Shown: positions 1-9,557, counted from the stretch's first letter. The stretch is DNA of 64,000 nucleotides from Serratia marcescens subsp. marcescens ATCC 13880 (GCF_017299535.1 NZ_CP071238.1:496001-560000), one strand, 5' to 3'. Numbers and translations are program-made. The notes: generated by a model not told the origin, from the letters alone.

Positions 1-1607
1 TCGGCGCGATGGACATTCTGTGCACCGACAAGACCGGCACCCTGACCCAGGACAAGATCGTGCTGGAGCGCCATACCGATGCGTTCGGCGCCGGCAGCGA
101 GCGGGTGCTGCGCTACGCCTGGCTGAACAGCTTCTACCAGACCGGGCTGAAAAACCTGCTCGACGTGGCGGTGCTGAGCTGCGCGGAGCAGAACCGGCAG
201 CCGGAGGCGCTGCAAAACTACCGCAAGGTGGATGAGATCCCGTTCGACTTCGTGCGCCGCCGCATGTCGGTGGTGGTGGCCAAAGACAACGAGTATCACG
301 AGCTGGTGTGCAAGGGCGCGCTGGAAGAGATGCTGGCGATTTGCAGCCACGTGCGCCACGAAGACGAGGTGATCCCGCTGAGCGAGGCGCTGCTGGCGCG
401 CATTCGCCGCATCACCGACGATCTCAACCAGCAGGGGCTGCGGGTGGTAGCAGTGGCCAACAAGATCCTGCCGGCGCAAACCCATGAATACGGCGTGGCG
501 GACGAGTCGGATCTGATCCTCGAAGGCTACGTCGCCTTCCTCGATCCGCCGAAGGAAAGCACCGCACCGGCGCTGGCGGCGCTGAAACAGAACGGCGTCA
601 CGGTGAAGATCCTCACCGGCGACAACGAGCTGGTGGCCGCCAAAGTGTGCCGGGACGTCGGGCTCGAGGCCGATCATCTGCTGCGCGGCAGCGAGATCGA
701 GCAGATGGACGACGAGCAGCTGGCGCAGGCGGCGGCGCGCACCACGGTGTTCGCCAAGCTGACGCCGCTGCACAAGGAGCGCATCGTCAAACTGCTGCGC
801 CGCCAGGGGCACGTGGTGGGCTTTATGGGCGACGGCATCAATGACGCGCCGGCGCTGCGCGCGGCCGATATCGGCATCTCCGTCGATTCGGCGGTGGACA
901 TCGCCAAGGAAGCGGCGGACATCATCCTGCTGGAAAAAAGCCTGATGGTGCTGGAGCAAGGGGTGATCGAAGGGCGCCGCACCTTCGCCAACATGCTGAA
1001 ATACATCAAGATGACCGCCAGCTCCAACTTCGGCAACGTGTTCAGCGTGCTGATCGCCAGCGCTTTCCTGCCGTTTCTGCCGATGCTGCCGCTGCACCTG
1101 TTGATTCAGAACCTGATGTACGACATCTCGCAGATCGCCATCCCGTTCGATAACGTCGACGACGATCAGATCACCCAGCCGCAGCGCTGGAACTCCGCCG
1201 ATCTGGGGCGGTTTATGGTGTTCTTTGGGCCGATCAGTTCGATCTTCGACGTGCTGACCTTCAGCCTGATGTGGTGGGTATTCAAGGCCAATACGCCGGA
1301 CATGCAGACGCTGTTCCAGTCCGGCTGGTTCGTGGAAGGGCTGCTGTCGCAGACGCTGATCGTGCACATGATCCGCACGCGCAAAATTCCGTTTATCCAG
1401 AGCCGCCCGTCCTGGCCGCTGTGCATCATGACGCTGGCGGTGATCGCCACCGGCATCGGCCTGGTGTTCTCACCGCTGGCCGGCTTCCTGCAGCTGCAGG
1501 CGCTGCCGCTCGGCTACTTCCCGTGGCTGGTGCTGATCCTCGCTGGTTACATGGTGCTGACCCAGTGCGTGAAAGGCTGGTTCGTGCGCCGCTACGGCTG
1601 GCAATAA
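1..1607 (+). CDS. mgtA: Magnesium-transporting P-type ATPase, C-terminal part (5' end outside window)
   Basis: P-type ATPase importing Mg2+ across the inner membrane; about 534 codons are present and the N-terminal transmembrane part lies left of the window. The reading frame is open from base 3. Visible motifs are the phosphorylation site DKTGTLT (bases 27-47), the nucleotide-domain sequence KGALEEM, the TGDN motif and the hinge GDGINDAPAL, followed by hydrophobic segments of the C-terminal membrane domain (for example VFSVLIASAFLPFLPMLPLH). The GAMDILCTDKTGTLT context is typical of MgtA/MgtB rather than Ca2+ or K+ pumps. MgtA is preferred because it neighbours ridA-pyrBI, as in E. coli; MgtB cannot be fully excluded from the fragment. 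Its Mg2+-sensing leader would be outside the window. Confidence 0.93.
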   Translation, partial: GAMDILCTDKTGTLTQDKIVLERHTDAFGAGSERVLRYAWLNSFYQTGLKNLLDVAVLSCAEQNRQPEALQNYRKVDEIPFDFVRRRMSVVVAKDNEYHELVCKGALEEMLAICSHVRHEDEVIPLSEALLARIRRITDDLNQQGLRVVAVANKILPAQTHEYGVADESDLILEGYVAFLDPPKESTAPALAALKQNGVTVKILTGDNELVAAKVCRDVGLEADHLLRGSEIEQMDDEQLAQAAARTTVFAKLTPLHKERIVKLLRRQGHVVGFMGDGINDAPALRAADIGISVDSAVDIAKEAADIILLEKSLMVLEQGVIEGRRTFANMLKYIKMTASSNFGNVFSVLIASAFLPFLPMLPLHLLIQNLMYDISQIAIPFDNVDDDQITQPQRWNSADLGRFMVFFGPISSIFDVLTFSLMWWVFKANTPDMQTLFQSGWFVEGLLSQTLIVHMIRTRKIPFIQSRPSWPLCIMTLAVIATGIGLVFSPLAGFLQLQALPLGYFPWLVLILAGYMVLTQCVKGWFVRRYGWQ

Positions 1608-1614
1608 CCCGTTC

Positions 1615-1637
1615 GCCCCCTCCGGCCGGGAGGGGGC
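1615..1637 (+). terminator. GC-rich inverted repeat after mgtA
   Basis: GCCCCCTCC and GGGAGGGGGC pair around a short loop 8 bases after the mgtA stop. There is no T-run, so intrinsic termination is uncertain; it may only protect the 3' end. Confidence 0.45.
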
Positions 1638-1721
1638 AACTGTGATCCCGTCCGCTTTTTCACCGCAACGGTTGGACATCTGTTCTGTGCTGAGTCTTTA
1701 TCTACAGCGTTGGCTGTTTTC

Positions 1722-1848
1722 CCCTGCGCCTTTCAAGCCACCGCGTTGTTGGCTGTACGCCCGCCCCCCAGTGACTTAGCAGACCTAAGCGCCTGGGGAT
1801 GCGGGCGCTTGCCGCCTAGCGGTGGTTTGAAATTCATTGGGGATATTT
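1722..1848. repeat. ERIC-type palindromic repeat, copy 1
   Basis: About 125-bp imperfect palindrome with the ERIC core, here CAGTGACTTAGCAGACC then GCGCCTGGGGAT, flanked by arms TTTCAAGCC and GGTTTGAAA. It matches the copies at 13.1 kb and 20.0 kb in layout and is the most diverged of the three. It occupies the gap between mgtA and the hexosaminidase gene. Confidence 0.85.
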
Positions 1849-1874
1849 TGTTTTTTTCCTCTGAGGAATTTCCG

Positions 1875-4265
1875 ATGCACAGACCTTTCCGTTATACGCT
1901 ACTGGCTTCATCGTTATGGTTTTCTTGCGGCGCGCTGGCGCAGCCGGCTGGCGATCTGCCGCTGATGCCCTGGCCGCAGCAGGTGGAAGTGACGCAACCG
2001 GCGGGCAAACTGATTTTGGATCACCGGCTGTCGTTAAGCCTCCAGGGTGACGAACTGGGTGACGCGCTGCCGCGCTGGCGCCAGCGCATCGAGTTGCAGA
2101 CCGGCTGGACGCTGGCGCCGAGGGAGGAAGCAAACGGCGCGGCGATCAAGGTGGTGATCAAGGATCGGGTGGCGGCGCAGCCGCTGCCGGGCAGCGATGA
2201 GAGTTACCGGCTGGTGGTCACGCCGCAGGGCGCCACGCTGACCGCCAACACCCGCTTCGGCGCGCTGCGCGGCATGGAGACCCTGCTGCAACTGCTGCAG
2301 ACCGACGGGCAAAACACCTTCCTGCCGCTGGTGGATATTCGCGACGTGCCGCGTTTTCCGTGGCGCGGCGTGCTGCTGGATTCGGCGCGCCATTTCCTGC
2401 CGCTGCCGGACATTTTGCGCCAGCTCGACGGCATGGCGGCGGCCAAGCTCAACGTGTTCCACTGGCACCTGACCGACGATCAGGGCTGGCGCTTTGCCTC
2501 CGAGCATTATCCCAAGTTGCAACAGCAGGCCAGCGACGGCCAGTTCTACACCCGCGAGCAGATGCGGCAGGTGGTGGCTTACGCCACGGCGCGCGGCATT
2601 CGCGTGGTGCCGGAGATCGACATGCCGGGGCACGCCTCCAGCATCGCGGTGGCCTATCCCGACCTGATGAGCGCGCCGGGGCCGTATCGGATGGAGCGCG
2701 AGTGGGGCGTGCATAAGCCGACGCTCGATCCGACCCGCGACGAGGTGTATCAGTTTGTCAATACGATCGTCGGCGAGCTGGCGGCGATCTTCCCCGATCC
2801 TTATCTGCACATCGGCGGCGACGAAGTGGACGCCAGCCAGTGGCGGGCGTCGCCGTCGATTCAGGCGTTTATGCAGCAGAACGGGCTGGCGGATACCCAT
2901 GCGCTGCAGGCCTACTTCAACCAGAAGCTGGAAAAGATCCTCGAGAAGCACCAGCGGCAGATGGTCGGCTGGGACGAGATCTACCATCCGTCGCTGCCGC
3001 GCTCGATCGTCATTCAGTCTTGGAAAGGGCAAGACTCGCTGGGCGCCAGCGCGCAGGACGGCTATCAGGGCATCCTCTCCACCGGTTTCTACCTCGATCA
3101 GCCGCAAAGCACCGCCTATCACTACCGCAATGAAATTCTGCCGCAGCCGCTGGGGGTTGAGACAGCGGTACAACCCGGCGAGCAGGCGCAAAGCTGGCGT
3201 TTCAGCATGCCGCGCCTGAAGGGCAGCGCGGTGGAGGGCAGCTTCACGCTGATCGAGGGCAAGCAGGGCTGGCGCGGCTTTATCGATTTCAACGGCAAGT
3301 CGCGCCGCGCGGTGCACGACATCGTCTGGCGCACGCCGCAGCAGGTGACGTTCCGCGTCGATACCTGGATGGGCGACACACGGCCGGTGTTTACGCTGCA
3401 ACAGGACAAGCTCAGCGGCTATACGTTGGTCGGCAACGTGCGTTACCCCACCCAGGGCGACAAACTGGCGGCGGCGCCGGCGGGCAAGATGCCGGTGGTA
3501 CCGGATGAGAAGGGGCAGGCCAACATTCTCGGCGGGGAAGCGGCGCTGTGGGCGGAAAACGTGCGCGCGCCGCTGATCGATCTTAAGCTGTGGCCGCGCG
3601 CCTTTGCGGTGGCGGAGCGGCTGTGGTCGGCGCAGGACGTCACCGATGAGAACAACATGTACCGGCGGCTGGCGGCGATCGACGCCTGGTCGGTGGTGTC
3701 GGTCGGCCTGCAGCAGCACGCGGAAACGGCGCGCGAATTCACCCGGCTGAGCAACAGCGTGCAGATCGTGCCGCTGCAGATCCTGGCCGAGGCGGTGGAA
3801 CCGGCGCAGTATTACACCCGCCAGCATCTGAAGTTCCAGGCCGGCAACTATCACCAGTTCGAACCGCTGAACCGCTTCGCCGATGCGCTGCCGCCGGAGA
3901 GCGAGGCGGTGCGCGCCATGCATGCCCAGGTCGCGGCCTTGCTGAAGGATAAGCGCGATAAGGCGGCGGCGCAGGCGCTGCGCGAACGGCTGCAGCGCTG
4001 GCAGGCGAACGGCGCGGCATTGCAAACGGCGATCGCGGGCAACCGCACGCTGCGCGATCTGGCGCCGGTGGCGCAGGACGTGGATGCCCTGGCCGCATTA
4101 GGGTTAACGCTGCTGGAACGCCATCAGCAGGGCAAACCGCTGAGCCGAGCCGAGGCCGAACAAGCGCAGCGCCGGCTGGATGCGGCGGCGCAGACGCGCG
4201 ACGAAGTGGTGATTGCCGCGGTGTACCCGCTGGAGGCGCTGCTGCGGGGGCTTAAAACGGAGTGA
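1875..4265 (+). CDS. Secreted GH20 beta-N-acetylhexosaminidase (chitobiase family)
   Basis: Removes terminal N-acetylhexosamine residues from chito-oligosaccharides or glycans, probably in the periplasm or outside the cell. 796 aa. The ATG at 1875 was chosen because it follows a TGAGGA ribosome site and opens a signal peptide with hydrophobic core YTLLASSLWFSCGALAQ. After an N-terminal GH20b-like domain comes the TIM barrel starting near FPWRGVLLDSARHF. The catalytic pair is Asp316-Glu317 in HIGGDEVDASQW (substrate-assisted mechanism of the family), and a downstream GGEAALWAE is also typical. The C-terminal roughly 180 residues are alpha-helical and of unknown role. It stands alone between an ERIC repeat and a terminator. 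It is shorter than the well-known roughly 885-aa Serratia chitobiase, so it is probably a paralogue rather than chb itself. Confidence 0.92.
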   Translation: MHRPFRYTLLASSLWFSCGALAQPAGDLPLMPWPQQVEVTQPAGKLILDHRLSLSLQGDELGDALPRWRQRIELQTGWTLAPREEANGAAIKVVIKDRVAAQPLPGSDESYRLVVTPQGATLTANTRFGALRGMETLLQLLQTDGQNTFLPLVDIRDVPRFPWRGVLLDSARHFLPLPDILRQLDGMAAAKLNVFHWHLTDDQGWRFASEHYPKLQQQASDGQFYTREQMRQVVAYATARGIRVVPEIDMPGHASSIAVAYPDLMSAPGPYRMEREWGVHKPTLDPTRDEVYQFVNTIVGELAAIFPDPYLHIGGDEVDASQWRASPSIQAFMQQNGLADTHALQAYFNQKLEKILEKHQRQMVGWDEIYHPSLPRSIVIQSWKGQDSLGASAQDGYQGILSTGFYLDQPQSTAYHYRNEILPQPLGVETAVQPGEQAQSWRFSMPRLKGSAVEGSFTLIEGKQGWRGFIDFNGKSRRAVHDIVWRTPQQVTFRVDTWMGDTRPVFTLQQDKLSGYTLVGNVRYPTQGDKLAAAPAGKMPVVPDEKGQANILGGEAALWAENVRAPLIDLKLWPRAFAVAERLWSAQDVTDENNMYRRLAAIDAWSVVSVGLQQHAETAREFTRLSNSVQIVPLQILAEAVEPAQYYTRQHLKFQAGNYHQFEPLNRFADALPPESEAVRAMHAQVAALLKDKRDKAAAQALRERLQRWQANGAALQTAIAGNRTLRDLAPVAQDVDALAALGLTLLERHQQGKPLSRAEAEQAQRRLDAAAQTRDEVVIAAVYPLEALLRGLKTE

Positions 4266-4272
4266 GGGTGAC

Positions 4273-4300
4273 GGGGCTCGGCCAGTTGAGCCCCGGTTTT
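4273..4300. terminator. Intrinsic terminator between convergent genes
   Basis: Stem GGGGCTC / GAGCCCC with an 8-base loop, then GGTTTT. It sits between the stop of the hexosaminidase (4265) and the stop of the minus-strand A-T-R gene (4302). Confidence 0.75.
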
Positions 4301-4301
4301 G

Positions 4302-7280
4302 TTACGCCTGTAGCGACAGCGGCGCATACCCGATGGCGTGCTGCAGGTAATTCAGCAGCAGCTGGCGGGTGAAGCGCGGCTCATCGATACCGCTGCCCTG
4401 CAGGAAGCGTTGCAGGTTGCTGCAGTCCCACCGATAGGTGTCTTGATAGAGCTCCACCGTCGATAGCTCGTCCACCATAGGATCCTTGAACAGGCTGAGC
4501 AGCGGGTACAGCGGCGCGTCGCTGTCGTTTTCCCATTGTGCCCGCCACTGTGCGAAGGGCACGGGACGAAAACGATAACCGAACTCGCGCTCCAGCAGGC
4601 TGAAAAACTCACGCAGCGTCAGATTATTGTCACCTTGATGGATCAGGTTGAATTTCTGCCCCAGCGCCTGCGGATTGCGAGAGACGTGGGCGATGGCCCG
4701 GGTCATGTAATCCACCGTGGTCAACCCTTCGCGCATATCCCGTAAATCCGGCACCGTGCCGCTGCTGATGCAGGTTTTCACCAGCCGTCCCCACCATTGA
4801 TAATCGGCGTTGACGCCGGTACGGCTGTGGCAGGTGGCGTAGCCCAGGCGGAAGGTCATCAGCGGCAGGCCTTGCGCCGCCGCCAAATCGGCGATTTTCT
4901 CCATCACCCATTTGCTGCGCACGTAGCCAATATCGCGGCTGACCGCCGGCAGGTTTTGGTCGATATCGTCGCTTTCCCGCATCACCCGCTTGCCGGTGTG
5001 CAGATGCCCCCAGCTGTATACGGAGATGGTCGACAGCAGCATCAGCGGCTTGGTGCGGCTATGCGCCGCGAAGCGAATGATTTCCCGCAGGCCCTGCACG
5101 TTGTCGCGCTTCATGTAGGCGTAAGGCTGGATAAAATTCACCGCGCTGGCCGAATGGTAAATCAGATCGATATCTCGGCTTAACGCCCTGTAGGCCGCCG
5201 GCGTCAGCGAAAAGTCGTGTTTCGCTACGTTGCCAGGCACGATATGAATGCGCGCATGCTGGCTGGCGTTCAGCGCGATCCGGTAGCGCTGCAGCACCGC
5301 CTCCAGCCGCTGTCTCGGCGGCAGTTTGGCGCCGTCGCGCACCAGACAGTACAGCTCGGCGTCGGTGGTGCGCAGCAGATCGGCCAACAGATGCGCGCCG
5401 ACGAAGCCGGTGGCGCCGGTCAGCAAAATGGCGCGCGGCGCGCTGATTTGCCGCGGAGCGAACGTCGGATCGATGACGAGATCCGACGGCAAATACACAT
5501 CATCCTGCAAGGCACGCGCTTCGCCTTGCCGCTGTGTCGGTTGCCGGTCTCTGCGTTGTGCCAGTGCCTGCGCCAGGGCGCCCAGAGTGGGATATTCATA
5601 GATGTCGTGCACCGACGTCTCGACGGCAAATGCCTCGGCCAGCGCTGCCATCAGTTTGGCCGCCAACAGCGAATGGCCGCCCAGCGAGAAAAAATTATCG
5701 TCGGTTGCGGGCTGTTCCACTTTCAGCAACGAACGCCAGAGATCGGCGACGATGCGCTGATCGGCGGTCAGCGGCTGCGCAACGCCGGCGCTGACCGGTT
5801 GGTAATGCGCCAACAGAGCCGCTTTGTCGATTTTGCCGTTGTTGTTCAGCGGCATGTGTTGCAGTAAACGATAATCGGCGGGCAGAAATGCGGTGGGCAG
5901 CGTTTCTTTCAGTTTCTGTCGGACGCGTGCGATCACGTTTTCGCCGTCACACTCCGCGATCAGAAACGCCACGATTTTCTTGCTCAGCGGATCATCTGCC
6001 ATCGCCACGACGGCCACCGCTTTACGGATGCCCGCAACCTGCAGCATGGCGTTTTCGATTTCGCCCAGTTCAATGCGATTGCCGCGGATTTTGACCTGAT
6101 CGTCGATACGGCCCAGATATTGAATGCGGCCATCCGCCAGCCAACGAGCCCGATCGCCGCTGCGGTATAGGCGCAATCCGGCGAAGTGAGGCGGGGTGAT
6201 GAAGCGCTCGGCGGTCAACGCCGGATTGTTCAGGTAGCCGCGGGCCAGACAGCGGCCGCTGATATACAGCTCGCCGGGGCGATCGCCGATCACGGGCTGC
6301 AGTCGGTCATCGAGGATGAAGATTTCGGTATCGCCGATGGGCCGCCCAATGCTGGCGGGCGGGTTTTGCGTGGCGCAAGCCACCCGGTTGCAGGTGGCGA
6401 ATATGGTGGCTTCCGTCGGGCCGTAGTAATCGATCAATGCATAATCGATGCCGCGAAGATCGACCGGATGAAGTTTCTCCCCTGAGCTGAACAGATACCG
6501 CAGCGCCAGATTGGCCGGTTGCGGCGCGCCGACCACTTCGGCGACCAGTACGGCGGGCAGGCTGGCGTGGGTAATGCCCTGTTCGGCAAAGTAGGCCAGC
6601 AGGACTTCCGGCTGCAGGCGAGCGTCTTCCGGGGGCAGATACAATGTGCCGCCGCTGGTCAGAGGCGACCAGATCTCCCATTGCGCGACGTCGAAACTCA
6701 AGCCGGCGATCAGCGTAGAACGACTTTCGGCATCCATGACGAATTGCTTGTTATGCCAGAGAATTAAATGCAGCAGCGACTGATGTTCTATCAGCACACC
6801 TTTCGGTTTGCCGGTGGTGCCTGAAGTGAAAATGAGATAAACGATGGCATCGGGAGACGGAGAAATTAACGTTATATTCTCCTGCGGAGAAATTGATATA
6901 TTATCAATATAAATAATATCCTCGCTGAAGTTATTTTCCGAAAGCGCTATCGTCGCATTGCTGGCGAGTATTAAAGGGGAACCGCTTTGCGTAACGATAT
7001 CCTGTATTCTTTTTTCCGGGTAACGGGCGTCGATGGGAATATAGCCTGCGCCGGCTTTGACGATCGCCAACAAACCGATCAGCATTTCCGGCGTGCGCAG
7101 CGTAACGAGCGGCACATAGCTGCCGGGCGCCACGCCCCGCCGTAGCAACAGCGCGCACAGTGCGCTGCTGGCTTCATCCAATTGACGGTAGGTCAGGCGC
7201 TTATTATCGCCGACGACGGCAAGTTTTTCCGGATAACGGGAAACTTGTTGGATAAAATAATCCAATACGCTAGGTGCCAT
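4302..7280 (-). CDS. Single-module A-T-R enzyme: adenylation, carrier protein and thioester reductase (NRPS-like)
   Basis: 992 aa with three domains. The adenylation domain (about 1-490) has A3 FTSGTTGKPKG (151-161), A5 YYGPTE (285-290), A8 QVKIRGNRIELGEIE (395-409) and catalytic Lys483. The carrier domain has GGHSLL with phosphopantetheine Ser537. The C-terminal reductase has NAD(P)H motif TGATGFVG (621-628) and an extended-SDR YVRSK site. There is no condensation or thioesterase domain. By analogy with Lys2 and carboxylic acid reductases it should activate one carboxylic or amino acid, tether it, and release it reductively as an aldehyde or alcohol. Hand alignment to GrsA gives the specificity code D197 V198 W201 S240 F264 S266 Y285 I293 F294 K483, closest to serine-type codes from memory; this is weak evidence. 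No partner biosynthetic genes adjoin it. The promoter region 7281-7440 is strikingly AT-rich. Confidence 0.9.
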   Translation of the reverse strand: MAPSVLDYFIQQVSRYPEKLAVVGDNKRLTYRQLDEASSALCALLLRRGVAPGSYVPLVTLRTPEMLIGLLAIVKAGAGYIPIDARYPEKRIQDIVTQSGSPLILASNATIALSENNFSEDIIYIDNISISPQENITLISPSPDAIVYLIFTSGTTGKPKGVLIEHQSLLHLILWHNKQFVMDAESRSTLIAGLSFDVAQWEIWSPLTSGGTLYLPPEDARLQPEVLLAYFAEQGITHASLPAVLVAEVVGAPQPANLALRYLFSSGEKLHPVDLRGIDYALIDYYGPTEATIFATCNRVACATQNPPASIGRPIGDTEIFILDDRLQPVIGDRPGELYISGRCLARGYLNNPALTAERFITPPHFAGLRLYRSGDRARWLADGRIQYLGRIDDQVKIRGNRIELGEIENAMLQVAGIRKAVAVVAMADDPLSKKIVAFLIAECDGENVIARVRQKLKETLPTAFLPADYRLLQHMPLNNNGKIDKAALLAHYQPVSAGVAQPLTADQRIVADLWRSLLKVEQPATDDNFFSLGGHSLLAAKLMAALAEAFAVETSVHDIYEYPTLGALAQALAQRRDRQPTQRQGEARALQDDVYLPSDLVIDPTFAPRQISAPRAILLTGATGFVGAHLLADLLRTTDAELYCLVRDGAKLPPRQRLEAVLQRYRIALNASQHARIHIVPGNVAKHDFSLTPAAYRALSRDIDLIYHSASAVNFIQPYAYMKRDNVQGLREIIRFAAHSRTKPLMLLSTISVYSWGHLHTGKRVMRESDDIDQNLPAVSRDIGYVRSKWVMEKIADLAAAQGLPLMTFRLGYATCHSRTGVNADYQWWGRLVKTCISSGTVPDLRDMREGLTTVDYMTRAIAHVSRNPQALGQKFNLIHQGDNNLTLREFFSLLEREFGYRFRPVPFAQWRAQWENDSDAPLYPLLSLFKDPMVDELSTVELYQDTYRWDCSNLQRFLQGSGIDEPRFTRQLLLNYLQHAIGYAPLSLQA

Positions 7281-7440
7281 GGTTATCTCCTGTCATTATT
7301 CACGAAGTGAACGAAATGAAACAGCAATGACCCGGCCGGGTGAAAAACAATTATAGGCGTATTTTTATTGTGGAATTGTAAATGTGAGCAATATTGCGCT
7401 ATCGCTATAAATTAATTGGATTAATAAAATTCTTATCAAT

Positions 7441-7466
7441 AAAAACGGCCAGCCGAAGCTGACCGT
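7441..7466 (-). terminator. Intrinsic terminator of ridA
   Basis: On the minus strand ACGGTCAGC-TTCG-GCTGGCCGT followed by TTTTT, 19 bases after the ridA stop; the stable TTCG tetraloop supports it. Confidence 0.85.
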
Positions 7467-7484
7467 GATTCGCGTGTGTGTCGA

Positions 7485-7871
7485 TTAACGACGCACGGCG
7501 ATGGCTTCGATTTCGATCTTCACGTCTTTCGGCAGACGCGCCACTTCTACGCAGGAGCGGGCCGGGAACGGCGCGCTGTGCTCGGTGAAGAAGGCTTCGT
7601 ACGCGGCGTTGACGGTGGCGAAGTCGTTCAGGTCTTTCACGAATACGGTGGTTTTCACGATGTCGGCAACGATCAGGCCGGCGGCTTCGACGATCGCCTT
7701 GACGTTTTCCAGCGACTGGCGCGCCTGTGCGGCGACGTCGTCGGCGACGGCGCCGGTTTTCGGATCGACCGGGATCTGGCCGGAAGTGATGATCATGCTG
7801 CCCAGATCAACGCCCTGCACGTAAGGACCAATGGCTGCCGGGGCGAGTTCAGTGCTGATGTTACGTGACAT
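7485..7871 (-). CDS. ridA: 2-iminobutanoate/2-iminopropanoate deaminase RidA
   Basis: 128-aa cytosolic YjgF/YER057c/UK114 family enzyme that hydrolyses reactive enamine/imine intermediates released by PLP enzymes such as threonine dehydratase. Full family length. The conserved stretches IGPYVQGV, SGQIPVDP and the C-terminal signature RSCVEVARLPKDVKIEIEA (bearing the substrate-binding Arg and Glu) are all present. It lies upstream of the mgtA side and next to pyrI-pyrB, as in E. coli. It has its own terminator downstream and is separated from pyrI by about 100 bp, which contains a CCGGGAGA/TCTCCCGG hairpin (about 7928-7955) without a T-run. Confidence 0.97.
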   Translation of the reverse strand: MSRNISTELAPAAIGPYVQGVDLGSMIITSGQIPVDPKTGAVADDVAAQARQSLENVKAIVEAAGLIVADIVKTTVFVKDLNDFATVNAAYEAFFTEHSAPFPARSCVEVARLPKDVKIEIEAIAVRR

Positions 7872-7969
7872 GTTTTCTCCTGATAAACGAGGATTGTTCT
7901 ATCCAGAAATCCCATTATAGGGCGTCACCGGGAGAATGACAGCGCCATCTCCCGGCGCCCATGCCGGGC

Positions 7970-8434
7970 TTAGTCCGCCTGCAACACCACCTGATGCTCG
8001 AACTCTTTTTCGCAGTAGCGGCATTTCAGGTGCACTTCGCCGCCGCGCGATTTGACGCTGAAGCTCGACGCCACCGGCTCGCTGCGGCTGATGCAGTTGC
8101 CGTTCGGGCAGGTCAGCACGCCGTCGATGTGGTCCGGCAGGCTGAGGGTCAGCTTGCGCACCACTTCATAGTTGTCGATGCGGTTTACCGTGGCCTTCGG
8201 CGCGTACATCGCCAGTTGGTTGGCCTGCTGCTCGGTCAGGAAGGTGTTCTCGATCTTGATCAGATCCTTGCGGCCCAGTTCGTTGGAGGGCAGGTTCAGG
8301 CCGATGGTGATGCGCTGGTCGGTGGCGGTCAGCTTGAACAGCGTCAGCAGTTTGAAACCGATCTGTGCCGGAATGTGGTCGATTACCGTACCGCATTTGA
8401 TCGCTTCCACCTGCAGTTTGTTGTCATGAGTCAT
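7970..8434 (-). CDS. pyrI: Aspartate carbamoyltransferase regulatory subunit
   Basis: 154-aa regulatory chain of the aspartate transcarbamoylase dodecamer; binds CTP/ATP/UTP at the N-terminal allosteric domain and contacts PyrB through a C-terminal zinc domain. The four zinc cysteines are seen in CPNGNC and CRYC. The N-terminus [22 protein letters not shown] is typical. It is the second gene of the pyrBI operon, 12 bases after the pyrB stop, and is controlled by the upstream pyrL attenuator. Confidence 0.98.
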   Translation of the reverse strand: MTHDNKLQVEAIKCGTVIDHIPAQIGFKLLTLFKLTATDQRITIGLNLPSNELGRKDLIKIENTFLTEQQANQLAMYAPKATVNRIDNYEVVRKLTLSLPDHIDGVLTCPNGNCISRSEPVASSFSVKSRGGEVHLKCRYCEKEFEHQVVLQAD

Positions 8435-8446
8435 GGCGGTTCCCCC

Positions 8447-9382
8447 TTAAAGAGCCAAATCTGCGTTGAGCACCAGCGCCAGCAGCGCCTGACGGGCGAA
8501 GATGCCGTTGCCCGCCTGCTGGAAGTAGTAAGCGTGCGGCGTTTTATCCACGTCGGTGGCGATCTCGTCGATGCGCGGCAGCGGGTGCAGCACCTTGAGG
8601 TTGGCGCGCGCGCCGGCCAGATCCGCGGCGCGCAGCACGAACTGCGCCTTCACGTTGGCGTACTCGGACGGATCGAGGCGCTCTTTCTGCACCCGGGTCA
8701 TGTAGAGAATATCCAGCTCCGGCACCACTTCTTCAATGCTGCCGTGCAGGCTGTACTCGATGCCTTTCTCTTCCAGCATTTTCAGGATGTAGGCCGGCAT
8801 CGCCAGCGCGTCCGGGGCGATGAAGTAGAAGCGGTTGCCTTCGAACTTGGCCAGCGCCTGGGTGAGCGAGTGCACGGTGCGGCCGTACTTCAGGTCGCCG
8901 ACCATGGCGATGCTGAGGTTGCTCAGGCGCCCCTGGGTTTCCTGGATGGTGAACAGATCCAGCAGGGTCTGGGTCGGGTGCTGGTTGGCGCCGTCGCCGG
9001 CGTTGAGCACCGGCACGTTGCCGGAGAACTCCGAGGCCATGCGCGCCGCGCCTTCCTGCGGATGGCGCATCACGATGGCGTCCACGTAGGTGCTGATCAC
9101 CGAGATGGTGTCGGCCAGGGTTTCGCCTTTCTTGCCGAGCGAGGTGTTGCTGCCGTCGGCGAAACCGACCACCGAGGCGCCGAGGCGGTGCATCGAGGTT
9201 TCGAACGACAGGCGGGTACGGGTCGAGGCTTCGAAGAAGCAGCTGGCGATCACCTTGTGTTTCAACAGCTCCGGCTGCGGGTTGGCTTTCAGACCGGCGG
9301 CGGTGCGCAGCACCAGCTCCAGATCCTCGCGGCTGAGATCGTTAATAGAGATGATGTGTTTGTGATACAGCGGGTTGGCCAT
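8447..9382 (-). CDS. pyrB: Aspartate carbamoyltransferase catalytic subunit
   Basis: 311 aa, normal length. Catalyses carbamoyl phosphate + aspartate to carbamoyl aspartate, the first committed step of de novo pyrimidine synthesis. The carbamoyl-phosphate loop STRTRLSFE and the HPTQTLLDL motif are present, and [14 protein letters not shown] is typical of the E. coli-type enzyme. It heads the pyrBI pair and is preceded by the leader peptide and attenuator at 9430-9557, so it is regulated by UTP-sensitive attenuation. Confidence 0.98.
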   Translation of the reverse strand: MANPLYHKHIISINDLSREDLELVLRTAAGLKANPQPELLKHKVIASCFFEASTRTRLSFETSMHRLGASVVGFADGSNTSLGKKGETLADTISVISTYVDAIVMRHPQEGAARMASEFSGNVPVLNAGDGANQHPTQTLLDLFTIQETQGRLSNLSIAMVGDLKYGRTVHSLTQALAKFEGNRFYFIAPDALAMPAYILKMLEEKGIEYSLHGSIEEVVPELDILYMTRVQKERLDPSEYANVKAQFVLRAADLAGARANLKVLHPLPRIDEIATDVDKTPHAYYFQQAGNGIFARQALLALVLNADLAL

Positions 9383-9429
9383 TTTTCACTCCTCCTCGAC
9401 GCGTGCCCGTGGCGCGGGACTTTTTAAGG

Positions 9430-9458
9430 CAAAAAAAAGCCCCTCAATGAGGGGCTTG
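9430..9458 (-). terminator. pyrBI attenuator (intrinsic terminator)
   Basis: On the minus strand AAGCCCCTC-ATT-GAGGGGCTT followed by eight Ts, directly upstream of pyrB. The pyrL stop codon lies inside the stem-loop, so a ribosome following RNA polymerase closely would prevent hairpin formation, the known pyrBI mechanism when UTP is low. Confidence 0.93.
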
Positions 9459-9557
9459 AAAAGATCGGTTTAGCAACAGGAGAAACAACGGCAGCTGGCC
9501 GCCGATAGGCAGTCGGTTTTGTCGATTGCGGCTAACAAAACAAACGTCGTTTTTCAT
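9444..9557 (-). CDS. pyrL: pyrBI leader peptide
   Basis: 37-aa leader ORF on the minus strand, ATG at 9557 with a GGAG ribosome site nine bases upstream and TGA inside the attenuator loop. It reads [20 protein letters not shown] then [17 protein letters not shown]. The amino acid sequence differs from E. coli PyrL as I recall it, but the architecture (Arg-rich start, LPLF-type hydrophobic stretch, stop in the terminator) is the same. Its role is to couple the ribosome to RNA polymerase; the peptide itself is probably not functional. Confidence 0.88.

Noticed and set aside
2034..4025. 663-codon open frame antisense to the GH20 hexosaminidase
   Set aside because: Arg/His-rich shadow of a high-GC gene; no motif and no ribosome site.
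7370..7440. Fur box before the A-T-R gene
   Set aside because: The AT-rich stretch has ATTCTTATCAAT-like bases but no convincing 19-bp Fur dyad.
7961..9427. 488-codon open frame antisense to pyrB and pyrI
   Set aside because: Shadow frame; the pyrBI genes and their attenuator explain the sequence.
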